Source: Chloroflexota bacterium
GTDB lineage: Bacteria > Chloroflexota > UBA6077 > FW602-bin22 > JACPRP01
Length of the DNA: 64,000 bases
Direction: 5' to 3'
Assembly: GCA_023480885.1 (NCBI GenBank)
Contig: JAMCWX010000061.1
Coordinates: 1-64,000, forward strand
Positions 53,093 to 62,086 of the stretch are shown here, piece after piece (the stretch's first letter is position 1; each line of letters begins with the position of its first letter). A program made the position numbers and the translations under genes. Below the pieces are notes generated by a model. It was not told where the DNA came from. It did no database searches and worked only from the letters and a program-made list of their open reading frames with translations.

Positions 53093-54275
53093 GGGAGTTC
53101 TCTGTTTCGCTCCAGAATGCTGGGATGGCCTATGGCGAAGCCGTCAGCACATTATGTCTGTCCTGGCTCGCCGCAACATGGTGCTCTTCGTAGAGCCACG
53201 CGCTTACCTGAAGCCAGTGATCAAGCAGATCTCGCTAAGGAGGTTGAGCCTCAACCAGAGCGGCCGCTGGAAGCTAAGCCACGTCGGTGATCATTTATAC
53301 GTTCTTAGGCAACCGGCCCTCGCGCCCGTAAGCGGCAATTTCCTGATTGGCGCCGCAACAGCTTTTATCCGAAGGTCCATCATCAAGCGAGCTATGAAGA
53401 ATCTGCGCATCGACAATCCCATTGTCTGGATCGAACGGCCAGACACGTGGGACGAGGCGGGAAGATTCGGCGAGAAGCTCCTCGTGTACCGGGTTGTCGA
53501 CGAGTATTCCGCGTATCAGGGGCTGACACCCGAAGCTAGGGCACTCACGCGCGAGCAGGAACGATGGCTAATGGACAGAGCCGACCTCGTACTCGTCGCT
53601 TCGCGCTCGCTGCTGGCAAGCAAGAGCCAACTGAATCCGAACACGTACCTCGTTCCTCACGGCGTAGACCATAGCCGTTTTGCCATCGCGATGGCCGATT
53701 CGCGTCCTCTTCCCGCGGACATCGCGGTTGTTCCCCGACCCATAGTGGGTTACATCGGACTTGTTGGAGCGCGACTCGACCTTCCGCTTCTGGCCGAGAT
53801 TGCCGTTTCTCATCCCGATTGGTCGCTCGTCTTCGTCGGAGAAACCAACGCGGTCGGGTGCGAGGAGCCACTCCGCCGGCTCGAACGTTCCCCGAACGTT
53901 TATTTTCTCGGAAGGAAGGATGTGAAATCCGTTCCCTACTACGTCCGAGCGTTTGATGTGGGTATAATCCCCTATCGCCAGGATGAAGAAGCGTGCCATG
54001 CCAATCCACTGAAGCTGTTGGAATATCTGGCCTGCGGGAAGCCAGTCGTTTCGGCGAACATCCTGTCGGCGCGTGAGTTCGCCGATGTAGTAGATATTGC
54101 TGAACACAGAGACAGCTTCGTGACTCTCGTAGAACGTGCGTTGGAAAACAAGGGGGACAACGCGGCTGTGCGGCTTCGCCAGGAAGTCGCCGAGCGAAAT
54201 ACCTGGGAACGAGTTGCCAATACGCTGTCCGAAATTCTGGCTGCAGCTATCGAACGAAAGAAGCGCGAACGCTAG
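53079..54275 (+). CDS. Glycosyltransferase (GT-B, TuaH-like)
   Basis: A 398-residue GT-B protein. The N-terminus (LCFAPECWDGLWRSRQHIMS) with FVEPRAYLKP, the VVDEYSAYQG segment, LVPHGVDHSRF and the C-terminal NPLKLLEYLACGKPVVS match the glycosyltransferase family seen in teichuronic acid and capsule clusters. No EX7E motif. The ATG overlaps the truncated methyltransferase by 14 bases and its stop overlaps the next GTG by one base. Donor unknown. Confidence 0.85.
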   Translation: MLEGEGVLCFAPECWDGLWRSRQHIMSVLARRNMVLFVEPRAYLKPVIKQISLRRLSLNQSGRWKLSHVGDHLYVLRQPALAPVSGNFLIGAATAFIRRSIIKRAMKNLRIDNPIVWIERPDTWDEAGRFGEKLLVYRVVDEYSAYQGLTPEARALTREQERWLMDRADLVLVASRSLLASKSQLNPNTYLVPHGVDHSRFAIAMADSRPLPADIAVVPRPIVGYIGLVGARLDLPLLAEIAVSHPDWSLVFVGETNAVGCEEPLRRLERSPNVYFLGRKDVKSVPYYVRAFDVGIIPYRQDEEACHANPLKLLEYLACGKPVVSANILSAREFADVVDIAEHRDSFVTLVERALENKGDNAAVRLRQEVAERNTWERVANTLSEILAAAIERKKRER

Positions 54276-55570
54276 TGAAGAGCGAGATTCGATCTTCAGT
54301 GGGAAAGGGTGAAGTATTAAAGCGTTCGGCCCGAAAGCGCGTGCTGTTTGTGGAATGTGCCGCGGGCTTCGGCGGTTCGTCCATCGTTATTCGCAATTTG
54401 CTGAAAGACCTCGATCGCAATCGGTTCGAGCCGATTGTCCTTTTCTATCGCCACAATCAGTTGGTGCCAGAGTTAGAGAAAACCGGCGCCAGGGTGCTCG
54501 TCATAGACGCGTGGGATGGTGGGAAGACAGCCTGGCGTCTGCCCAAGAAGAAAACCATTCTGCGACGTGGGCTCGCCGCTGTGCCACCTTTGAAGGCCGC
54601 TGTTCATTTCGCAAGATTCCTTTCGCTGTTTTGCAGACACGAACTGCCAGTGGCGCTGCGGCTCAGAAGAATCATGGCGCGTGAGCGAGTGGACCTCGTG
54701 CATTTGAACGATGAGCCTGTGGGCAATAGGGAAGCGATTGTCGCCTGCTATTTGGCCCGCATTCCCTGCGTCAGCCACATACATCAGTTTGGCTATCCTA
54801 ACATCTTTGACCGCTTAATCAGCAGACGTGTCGACTACGCGATATACATATCTCGGGCAATGCAGCAGTACTGGCAGGAGCGACTTCCGTTTCGGCGCCA
54901 TCGTGTGATTCATAACGGCCTTGACTTGAGCGATTTTGCTGCCGTCCAGGACGCCGCCGCAATCAGGCACGAACTTGCGCTAGGGGGCGGCGACTTTGTC
55001 GTGGCTAGCGTTGGCAGGCTGACAGAGTGGAAAGGGCACCGCGTTCTTCTTCGTGCGCTCGCTCTGGCGCGGGAGAAGATTCCCAACCTGGCTTGCGTGG
55101 TTGTTGGAGCACCAACTTCAGAGCCGGAGGTTCAATATGAGAGCGAATTGCTGCGGCTTCGCGACTCACTCGGACTTGCGTCGGTTGTTCGGTTTCTCGG
55201 ACATCGTTCAGATATCGGTCGGATCCTTGCATCCACCGACGTCCTGGCACACACGTCGACTTCCCCTGAGCCGTTCGGCCTCGTGGTGATTGAGGGTATG
55301 GCCGCATGTCTGCCTGTCATCGCCACAAATGCTGGTGGAGTTCCCGAGATCATCGACCACGGTGTCAATGGCCTTCTCGTAGCTCCTGGGGATCCACAGG
55401 CGCTGGCAGAAGCGCTAATGGCTATCGCCTCAGACAGGTTGTTCGCCAGGCGAATTGGCCTGGCGGCACGATCTCGTGTACAGGAGAGGTTCACGACAGC
55501 GCGAATGGCGCGGGAAGTTGAAGCGGTCTACGAGGCTGTGCTGAACTATCAACTCATAAGTGTCGACTGA
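54275..55570 (+). CDS. GT4-family glycosyltransferase
   Basis: A 431-residue GT-B enzyme. The N-terminal glycine loop is CAAGFGGSSIVIRNLL; the C-terminal domain has VASVGRLTEWKGHRVLLRAL, the EX7E motif in EPFGLVVIEGMAACLPVIAT, and GGVPEIIDHGVNGLLV. Last gene of the long rightward run; the next gene is convergent, 18 bases away. The GTG start overlaps the upstream stop by 1 base. Confidence 0.9.
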   Translation: MKSEIRSSVGKGEVLKRSARKRVLFVECAAGFGGSSIVIRNLLKDLDRNRFEPIVLFYRHNQLVPELEKTGARVLVIDAWDGGKTAWRLPKKKTILRRGLAAVPPLKAAVHFARFLSLFCRHELPVALRLRRIMARERVDLVHLNDEPVGNREAIVACYLARIPCVSHIHQFGYPNIFDRLISRRVDYAIYISRAMQQYWQERLPFRRHRVIHNGLDLSDFAAVQDAAAIRHELALGGGDFVVASVGRLTEWKGHRVLLRALALAREKIPNLACVVVGAPTSEPEVQYESELLRLRDSLGLASVVRFLGHRSDIGRILASTDVLAHTSTSPEPFGLVVIEGMAACLPVIATNAGGVPEIIDHGVNGLLVAPGDPQALAEALMAIASDRLFARRIGLAARSRVQERFTTARMAREVEAVYEAVLNYQLISVD

Positions 55571-55588
55571 GGTGGTCGGCTTGAAACG

Positions 55589-56935
55589 TCAGTGGCTTGC
55601 GCTTCCCCTTCGCAACTGTCTGGATTTGACAATATAGCTCCACGCTGACAGCGATACTAGATAGACTACCAGGGACTGTATCGGTATCGAGTACCTGGCG
55701 TTTTCTCCATACTCCGTCAGGGCCTGAACCACTGACGCCGAAAGGACGACGGCTATAACCAGGACATCGAGAGCCGACGGGAAGAGTTGTCTGCGAATAA
55801 GAGATCTGCATAAAGAATATGCTGTGATGCTCAAGAACATCAAATTGACCAGAACCAGCAGGCGCTTCTCGATCCACCATGTCGATTCCAATGCCCTTGC
55901 CAGGAAGGGCAATTTCACTTGCTCCAATTGCCAGTAGTTCGATACCCTCCAGAATTCGATCCAGGCCCGCGAAGCGCTCTTGAGATACAGCGTGGGGTGC
56001 TCAACGAACAAAGTGACTGACAGCGTCGTCAGGCGCCTCGACAAGTCGCCGAATGACGTCCCCGTTACCTTTTGCATTTCAGGGTAGGCATTCCATATCG
56101 TCATCGAATGGGAGCCTGTATTCGCTATTTGTGCCTGCCTGTAGCGCAGGTACAAATCCCTGATTTCCGCGTATTCATCGGGGGCCAACTCAATGAAAGC
56201 TCCAGCGTGCTGGCTCAGGTTGTAGCCTACGAGCGTCGTGGGCCCGAAGTAGTTTGTGGTGACGCTATTGAAAACGCTCCAGCCGAGGACCATAACTATG
56301 ATGGGGCTAGCGAAGCTTAACAGATGACTGGCTCGCGCCGTTGTCGGGACAATTGCGCGACCTTGATGCGACCATTGGAGCGCAAAGAACAGACAATAGA
56401 GTGGTGCCAGCAACAGTAGAATTGGACGTGTTAGTCCTGCCAACCCGACCACGATTCCTGTGCACGCGAGATGTGGAAGGTAATGCCTGGTCCTGTGTGA
56501 AGCCGGTGCGACCAGCAGCAAGGAGCAAACGAGAAGAAACGTGCTGAGGGTTTCGCTAAGGATGTTAGCTTCGGCAAATAGTTGATTGAGGCTCAAACTG
56601 TGCGAGAGCCCCACCAGGAATGCAAAGATAGCGCTCTGTGTTCGATTCAGCGCAAACCAGTACAACATCAAGGAGATCGAAATGCCCATTGCCATCTGCG
56701 CATACCAGACCAGGCCATAGTCGAGTCCAAAGGAAAGAAGCATCAGGGGGTATATCGGTGTTCTACTTCCATCGCAGTTGCCGAAGTCGAGGCTTCTGAT
56801 CTGAGAAGCAAGATTTATGTAGCCAGAAGAGTCGGGATACTGGACAGGCATGTAGTTGAAGTGAACAACTACCCTGATGAGCACGCAAATGAGGACGAGT
56901 GCAAAGAAAGCCGCTCTTGCCGCCGATGCCTTCAT
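55589..56935 (-). CDS. Polytopic membrane protein, GT39/mannosyltransferase-like
   Basis: A 448-residue protein with about 10 hydrophobic segments. The first loop reads MPVQYPDSSGYINLASQ and is followed by DGSRTPIYPLMLL, the pattern of PMT-like glycosyltransferases with an acidic residue in loop 1 (here only one Asp, in YPDSSGY). A large extracytoplasmic loop lies in the middle (GYNLSQHAGAFIELAPDEYA). It is the last gene of a leftward run with two LuxR-type regulators; its start overlaps the upstream stop by 4 bases (ATGA). Transferase activity is an inference from fold and context. Confidence 0.78.
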   Translation of the reverse strand: MKASAARAAFFALVLICVLIRVVVHFNYMPVQYPDSSGYINLASQIRSLDFGNCDGSRTPIYPLMLLSFGLDYGLVWYAQMAMGISISLMLYWFALNRTQSAIFAFLVGLSHSLSLNQLFAEANILSETLSTFLLVCSLLLVAPASHRTRHYLPHLACTGIVVGLAGLTRPILLLLAPLYCLFFALQWSHQGRAIVPTTARASHLLSFASPIIVMVLGWSVFNSVTTNYFGPTTLVGYNLSQHAGAFIELAPDEYAEIRDLYLRYRQAQIANTGSHSMTIWNAYPEMQKVTGTSFGDLSRRLTTLSVTLFVEHPTLYLKSASRAWIEFWRVSNYWQLEQVKLPFLARALESTWWIEKRLLVLVNLMFLSITAYSLCRSLIRRQLFPSALDVLVIAVVLSASVVQALTEYGENARYSIPIQSLVVYLVSLSAWSYIVKSRQLRRGSASH

Positions 56936-57414
56936 TGCCTTACGTCAGACGGTTGCTCCAACCAGCCTTCTCGTGCGGCGCAGACGACGGCAGCCGCGCG
57001 AGAGCGGACGCCGAGCTTTTGCAGTGTCTTGCGCACCTGGCGCGCTGCGTAGCTGTGGCTGGCCGATAGCGCTCGAGCTATCTGCTTGTTCCCTGCGCCA
57101 CTGGCCACCATTGCTAAGACGAGCGTGTCGACTTCGCCGAGGGGATGCCTTTGTCGCCCCCGTCGCGTTTCTGCGGTCGAGGAATGGTGTTCGGTCAAGA
57201 CCAGGCCGTAACGCTCTGTGACCGAATCAAAGGTGAGGATGCCAACGAGAAGCAGTCCATCCCCCTGGCGCACGGTATTGGGCAGGGTCGAGCCATTTCG
57301 AAGAAGCGTTTGAGGCGACGACGTTCCCTCGCGATAGTTGTCCGCGCGAAGGCAGCGTCGCCCATCCCCTAGATCGTTGGAAATCTCGCTCGCCGATGGC
57401 GCCGCGTCTCCCAT
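56932..57414 (-). CDS. Small LuxR-type HTH protein (divergent)
   Basis: A 160-residue protein with a C-terminal LuxR-like helix-turn-helix (residues about 95-150: LVLAMVASGAGNKQIARALS, then YAARQVRKTLQKLGVRSRAA). The helix is more divergent than in the paralogue upstream. There is no receiver domain; instead the N-terminal part holds a short module VGILTFDSVTERYGLVL, also seen in the neighbour at 57449. It ends in GWLEQ like the neighbour (GWLNFA). Co-transcribed with the membrane protein downstream (4-base overlap). DNA binding is likely; the signal is unknown. Confidence 0.8.
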   Translation of the reverse strand: MGDAAPSASEISNDLGDGRRCLRADNYREGTSSPQTLLRNGSTLPNTVRQGDGLLLVGILTFDSVTERYGLVLTEHHSSTAETRRGRQRHPLGEVDTLVLAMVASGAGNKQIARALSASHSYAARQVRKTLQKLGVRSRAAAVVCAAREGWLEQPSDVRQ

Positions 57415-57448
57415 ATACGCACTCTCCTTTACATCATCCTGGTCTGTA

Positions 57449-57856
57449 TCACGCGAAATTCAGCCAGCCGTTGTGGAGCGCCTTGATTACCGCCTCGGAT
57501 CGTGTTGTGGCGTCAAGGCGAGCGAAAATGCTTTGAAGATGCCTTTTCACAGTGTTCAGAGCGATGCCTAGCTTCTTGCCTATTGCCTCGTTGCTCAGGC
57601 CTCCTGCGACTAACTGCAGGATCTGTAATTCCCTTGGACTGAGTTGTCCGCATCGCTTCCTACCTGGCTTTGGGGCCGAAGAGCCGCGAGTTAGCGATTC
57701 GCCGCGCAGAAGATGATACGTATCACGTCGCGGATCGTAGGCGATCAATCCGACGACGTGCACCCCCGTTTCGATCTGACCCGCAAGCGTGCGCCTGTCG
57801 AGGTGAGACACGTTGACTTCATTCGTTGGGTTGGCTCCGACACTTTTTCCCTTCAT
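57449..57856 (-). CDS. Small LuxR-type HTH regulator
   Basis: A 135-residue protein with a canonical LuxR helix-turn-helix (LSPRELQILQLVAGGLSNEA, NTVKRHLQSIFARLDATTRS). The short N-terminal module VVGLIAYDPRRDTYHLL resembles that of the downstream neighbour; no receiver, PAS or autoinducer domain is present. It lies 34 bases upstream of the second LuxR-type gene. The pair resembles a duplicated regulator set for the adjoining glycan or secreted-protein genes (inference). Confidence 0.87.
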   Translation of the reverse strand: MKGKSVGANPTNEVNVSHLDRRTLAGQIETGVHVVGLIAYDPRRDTYHLLRGESLTRGSSAPKPGRKRCGQLSPRELQILQLVAGGLSNEAIGKKLGIALNTVKRHLQSIFARLDATTRSEAVIKALHNGWLNFA

Positions 57857-57927
57857 AGTTTCTTACCTGTGTTGGCTGGCCGGGCGGTCGGCCCAGCCAG
57901 CCTCTCGATCGAATCTGGGAGATAGGT

Positions 57928-60693
57928 TTAGTGCGTCGCGTTCATCTGAATTGCTGGTAGATAAATCTTAGCCGCTGGCGTGAACGTTGGACCAGGTGTA
58001 ACGGACGGGCTCGGCGTGGCTGTCGGACCAGGCGTGGGCGATGCACTTATGTGGGTGTACGTATCGCCGTCGCCTGAGCGATAGGGACTGACGTTGTCGG
58101 CGTTGTCTCGAGCATGGACGCGGAAGTAATAGGTCTTCCCTGCCTGGACCGTTGCCGGGCTCGTCGGGCCAAACCAGGCAGAGGTCGCGGTCGTGTTGGT
58201 CATCCAATCCGTCCATGTACCCGAGGACTCCACCTTGTACTGGATATCGTAGCTCTTGATGCCAAGGCCGCCATCCGAGCCTGACCACGAGACCTGGAAA
58301 GAGGTGATGTTTTGCTCGGACGGCAGCGGCGCCATCGATGTCGTCGGTGGCGTGTGGTCATAGTTGTAGTTGACTGTCACCTGGCCTGTCGGCGCTTCCG
58401 ATGGTAACTCCAGCGCGCGCACGGTGCCATAGCGAGCGCCTTCAGGGCCTTCAGTGGTGGCGGCATACAGGTACTTGCCCGCCGACCAGATGCCAGTGAC
58501 AGTGCCTGCCGAGATAGTGAATTTCTTCAGCGGGGCGGCGGGATCGGAAACATCGAGCACGGAAACGCCTTGCCAATGGCCTGCGACGTAGGCGTACGGG
58601 CCGGCGACGAAAACGTCGTAGGCAATGCCAGGCAGACGTCCTAGACCTACATGGCTTGGTGAAGCTGGAGTGGTAACGTCGATGATTTCGAGCCGGCCAG
58701 GGTATTGCCAATCTGAATCGCTGTGATCGGCAACGTAGGCGTAGTTGCCCGAGACGTGCACAGCCAAAGCGAAGTTTGTAGGCGCCGTGCCCGCGAGGAT
58801 AGGCGCCCAGGGATCGTCGAATCTGAAGACGCGGAGGCCGTTGGCTCCATCTGCCACGTAGGCGTATACACCGGCGACGTATACGCTCCACGCATCCTTG
58901 GCCTCTGTAGACGTGGCGATGTGAGTGGGCGCTGCTGGATTGGAAACGTCGTATACTTTGAGGCCGGCGGAGCCTGCGGCCACGAAAGCCAGATGGCGAC
59001 TGACGAAGATGCCCCGGGCGGTGCCAGAGATTGGTGTCGTCGAGACGACTGATGGCGCCGACGGATTGGCCACGTTCACCACGGCGATGCCCGAATTCGT
59101 GTCGTCGCTGCCATAGGCTACGTAAGCGAAACCGCCTTCGATGGCCACATCATTCGCCGATTGCGGTATGGGGGCGGATCCAACCTGAGCGATATTGGCT
59201 GGATCGAGGACGCTGAGCACCTGTAGACCCGAGGTTCCGTCGGCAACGTAGGCGTAGGAACCGACGACGCGGGCCTTGTTGGCTGGCTGCGACAAGGTCC
59301 GGGTGCCGACTACAGGCATGTTGGATAATGGGGCCGCAAGCTGGAATATCCTGAAGCCCCAACCTTCTGCTGCGACGTAGGCGAAGTTGCCTTCCACGGT
59401 CAGGTTAATGGCATTCAAACCAGGCGTATTAGCTAACTGGTACGGGTGGCTGGGATCGGACACGTCGATGGTTTCCAGCCCTTTCCAGTGGTCGGCGAGG
59501 TAAGCGTATTTACCCGCGACGACGACGTCGTATGCGAGCGCCCAGGTGCGGAGGCCGCCAACCCACGTGGGGGTCCAGGGATCCGAAACGTCGAGGATCT
59601 GGAGACCCATCTCATAATCGGCGAGGAAGGCGTAGTTCCCGGAGACGAAGACGCTCATGACAAGGCTCGGGCTGTCCCAACCATTGCCATACTCGTGAGG
59701 ATTGTTAGGGTCGGAGATGTCGAGAACCTTCAGCCCCGTGGCGCCGAGCGCGATGTAGGCAAAGTTGCCCTGGACGTGAATCCCCGTTGCCACCGCACCA
59801 GGATCCGAAACGGTGTGGGAGCCCTTCGTCTTCATATTCCACGGCTCTTTGACGTCAAGTATCTGAAGGCTCGGCGAGGCGCCGATCACGTAGGCGTACT
59901 GGCCGACGACCTGAACGCCGGTGGTACTCCCGCCAGACGTGCGCTGCCACTCTCCATTGAGGATGGCCGCTGGCGCCGCGGGATCCTTCACGTCGAATAC
60001 CTTGAGCCCCAGACCGTCCACCGCAACGTAAGCGTAGTGGTCTGCGATCGCGACTTTTTGCGCTGATCGGTTACCGGGCATCGTGACAGAGCCCACTACA
60101 GACGGGCTTGAAGGATTGCTCACGTTCACGATGTACAGGCCAGCGGTGCCAGCAGCTAGATAAGCGTAGCCGCCGGCGACGGCAACGCCGTTAACCTGGA
60201 TGCTGGCTCCCATGTACATCTGGTAGGTCTCACGCGGGGCATTGGTGTTAAACTTGAACCTTCCGGAGACAGGATCGATGGCGACCTGGCCTGGCTCCAC
60301 GTAGGCATTCTGCCATCCAGGCGAGTTGAGATCGGCGCTGACGGCAGTCTTTTTCCCGCCTGGTCCAGCGTAGGCGTCGGATGCCACGTCTACACCATCG
60401 ACGAAGATCGTCATTCCGTCTGGCTTACTATAAATGGTTCCTACCTCACTAGTGTCTATAGCCGTCTCGTTCAGCTTTGTCATCTGCACCGTGCTGCTGT
60501 CGTTCTTGAAGGTGAACGTGGTCGGGTCTAGATCTCCAGCGTCGCCCGCCTGCGTTCCTGAAACAGTGGTCATGTAGGCAGGCATCAGCGGCAGCAGCGC
60601 CAGGGCCGCACCAAGGATCGTTACCCCCAGCAGCACTCTCCACGAACCCTTCCTTGCGGGCCGTCCCCTCCTGACAATCGTGGCTATGCTCAT
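57928..60693 (-). CDS. Large secreted LVIVD-repeat protein with PT-rich linker and YLP tail
   Basis: A 921-residue exported protein. A basic start (RRGRPARKGSW) and a hydrophobic segment (VLLGVTILGAALALLPL) act as a signal/anchor. From about residue 165, fourteen repeats of roughly 42 residues follow (GxYAYVAxGxxGLxVxDVSDPxxP pattern), matching LVIVD repeats that form beta-propellers. A fibronectin III-like domain comes next (about 795-885: TSFQVSWSGSDGGLGIKSYD), then a Pro/Thr-rich linker and the C-terminal KIYLPAIQMNATH. That tail resembles the end of the hydrolase at 37456. Probably a surface or extracellular binding protein. A GGGAGG ribosome site lies 12 bases before the ATG. Confidence 0.85.
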   Translation of the reverse strand: MSIATIVRRGRPARKGSWRVLLGVTILGAALALLPLMPAYMTTVSGTQAGDAGDLDPTTFTFKNDSSTVQMTKLNETAIDTSEVGTIYSKPDGMTIFVDGVDVASDAYAGPGGKKTAVSADLNSPGWQNAYVEPGQVAIDPVSGRFKFNTNAPRETYQMYMGASIQVNGVAVAGGYAYLAAGTAGLYIVNVSNPSSPSVVGSVTMPGNRSAQKVAIADHYAYVAVDGLGLKVFDVKDPAAPAAILNGEWQRTSGGSTTGVQVVGQYAYVIGASPSLQILDVKEPWNMKTKGSHTVSDPGAVATGIHVQGNFAYIALGATGLKVLDISDPNNPHEYGNGWDSPSLVMSVFVSGNYAFLADYEMGLQILDVSDPWTPTWVGGLRTWALAYDVVVAGKYAYLADHWKGLETIDVSDPSHPYQLANTPGLNAINLTVEGNFAYVAAEGWGFRIFQLAAPLSNMPVVGTRTLSQPANKARVVGSYAYVADGTSGLQVLSVLDPANIAQVGSAPIPQSANDVAIEGGFAYVAYGSDDTNSGIAVVNVANPSAPSVVSTTPISGTARGIFVSRHLAFVAAGSAGLKVYDVSNPAAPTHIATSTEAKDAWSVYVAGVYAYVADGANGLRVFRFDDPWAPILAGTAPTNFALAVHVSGNYAYVADHSDSDWQYPGRLEIIDVTTPASPSHVGLGRLPGIAYDVFVAGPYAYVAGHWQGVSVLDVSDPAAPLKKFTISAGTVTGIWSAGKYLYAATTEGPEGARYGTVRALELPSEAPTGQVTVNYNYDHTPPTTSMAPLPSEQNITSFQVSWSGSDGGLGIKSYDIQYKVESSGTWTDWMTNTTATSAWFGPTSPATVQAGKTYYFRVHARDNADNVSPYRSGDGDTYTHISASPTPGPTATPSPSVTPGPTFTPAAKIYLPAIQMNATH

Positions 60694-61033
60694 AATGACG
60701 TTTTACCTCCCAGGCAGAATTCAAGTATCGCCATCTCCACCGAGCCAATGTAACAGCGGAACCTAAAATCAGGATAAAGAAAGTCGGCAAAGTTGCTTGC
60801 AATCCTTTAAACATGCTCGCTCTCTATTCGCCGAAACTCGCGGGCATGTTGCAAGATGAGTCTCTTTGCCGCTTCCCTGGACGAATTGCTTCAATTGTTG
60901 GGCGCTGAGAGGCCATTTGCCTCGCAGTTACAGAAGCGACCAGTGGAAAATCCAGGAATGAGTAAGGAGATGCTTGACTGAGAAGAGGCCGAGATACGTT
61001 TTCGGCGGCGCCGTTCACTACATCCTGCAGGCG
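60694..61033. other. 340-base intergenic region upstream of the LVIVD-repeat gene
   Basis: No supported gene. A minus-strand frame starting at 60814 (MFKGLQATLPTFFILILG) runs on into the LVIVD gene in another frame without a clear ribosome site and is not accepted. The main structure is a long inverted repeat at 60796-60855, listed separately. No confident promoter boxes were placed. Confidence 0.5.
60796..60855 (+). repeat. Long bulged inverted repeat upstream of the LVIVD-repeat gene
   Basis: ACATGCTCGC (60811-60820) pairs with GCGGGCATGT (60840-60849), 10 bases with one G-T pair on the plus strand. Outside it, CTTGCA (60796-60801) pairs with TGCAAG (60850-60855), with 9 unpaired bases on the left side only. 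It lies about 105-160 bases upstream of the LVIVD gene start, where a regulator site would be expected. Confidence 0.5.
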
Positions 61034-62086
61034 CTAGAGTTCGACGCGAGCATGGCCGTTCAGGAGCTCGGCCATGCCACCATTCAGGAGGGATTTCTCG
61101 GCCACTTCGAGAATCCTCACGACGTTAAACCCAGCCACGCCATCGCTTCTGGGCCTCTTCCCCTCTCGAATGCATTCCACAAAATGGGTGCACTCGATTT
61201 TCAGCGGCTCGGTCAAGGGGATATAAGGAACGCTGATGTCGCCATAGCGATACGAGAGTTGGAAGTCGCCGAAGGTGTCCGTGTGAGGCAGGACGTTGAC
61301 CCCTTTGTCGTAGATGCGAATCTTCTCCAGGCTCTCGACGTCATCGTAAACTACCATCTTCTTGCTGCCCACCACCGTTATGCGCCGCATTTTGCAAGGA
61401 TCTAGCCAGCTCACGTGCACGTGGGCGAATATGTGGTCAGGAAAGTGCAGGGTCAGGTAAGCGACATCGTGGATTCCCGGCTGAACGAAGTGGCTGCCTC
61501 TCGCACTCACGCTCATCGGTTGTCTCCCCAGCACGTAGAGTAGAATCGAGATATCGTGAGGTGCGAGGTCCCACACAACGTTGATGTCTTTCTGAAATAT
61601 CCCGAGGTTCAATCGGCTGGCATTGACGTAGTACACATCGCCAATCTCCCCACTTTGAACTAGATCGCGTAGTAACTCGACCGCTGGGTTGTATTCGAAA
61701 GTGTGGCCAACCATGAGGATGCGCGACTGGCGCTCTGCAAGCTCTACGAGTTCCGCCGCTTCCCTTGAACGCGTAGTGAGTGGTTTCTCCACGAGCACGT
61801 GCTTGCCATGCAACAGACAGGCCCTGGCCAACTCGTAGTGGCTTGAGACACCAGTGGCGACGATGACGGCGTCGACAGACGGAGACAACAGCTCGCGATA
61901 GTCGCTGGTGATCGCCACTTCTGGATACATAGTCTTGATGTGAGCCAATCGATCCTCGCGCAAATCGGCGACGACAGGTACTCTTGCGCCAGGTATTTCG
62001 TGGAAATTGCGGATAAGATTGGGCCCCCAATAGCCGCATCCAATTACACCGACATTGATCGTGCTCGACGTGCCTGGATGCATCAT
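61034..62086 (-). CDS. Gfo/Idh/MocA-family nucleotide-sugar oxidoreductase
   Basis: A 350-residue NAD(P)-dependent dehydrogenase. The Rossmann loop is [16 protein letters not shown] near residue 12, the catalytic EKP is in [12 protein letters not shown], and the substrate-side segment is [16 protein letters not shown]. The pattern is close to WlbA/WbpB-type UDP-N-acetylhexosaminuronate 3-dehydrogenases (inference). It overlaps the sugar transferase stop by 4 bases and probably supplies an oxidised sugar nucleotide to the glycan pathway. Confidence 0.88.
   Translation of the reverse strand: MMHPGTSSTINVGVIGCGYWGPNLIRNFHEIPGARVPVVADLREDRLAHIKTMYPEVAITSDYRELLSPSVDAVIVATGVSSHYELARACLLHGKHVLVEKPLTTRSREAAELVELAERQSRILMVGHTFEYNPAVELLRDLVQSGEIGDVYYVNASRLNLGIFQKDINVVWDLAPHDISILLYVLGRQPMSVSARGSHFVQPGIHDVAYLTLHFPDHIFAHVHVSWLDPCKMRRITVVGSKKMVVYDDVESLEKIRIYDKGVNVLPHTDTFGDFQLSYRYGDISVPYIPLTEPLKIECTHFVECIREGKRPRSDGVAGFNVVRILEVAEKSLLNGGMAELLNGHARVEL

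Noticed and set aside
60449-60814. Small membrane protein beginning MFKGLQATLP on the minus strand
   Set aside because: It lacks a ribosome site and runs about 245 bases into the LVIVD gene in another frame, ending in low-quality sequence.
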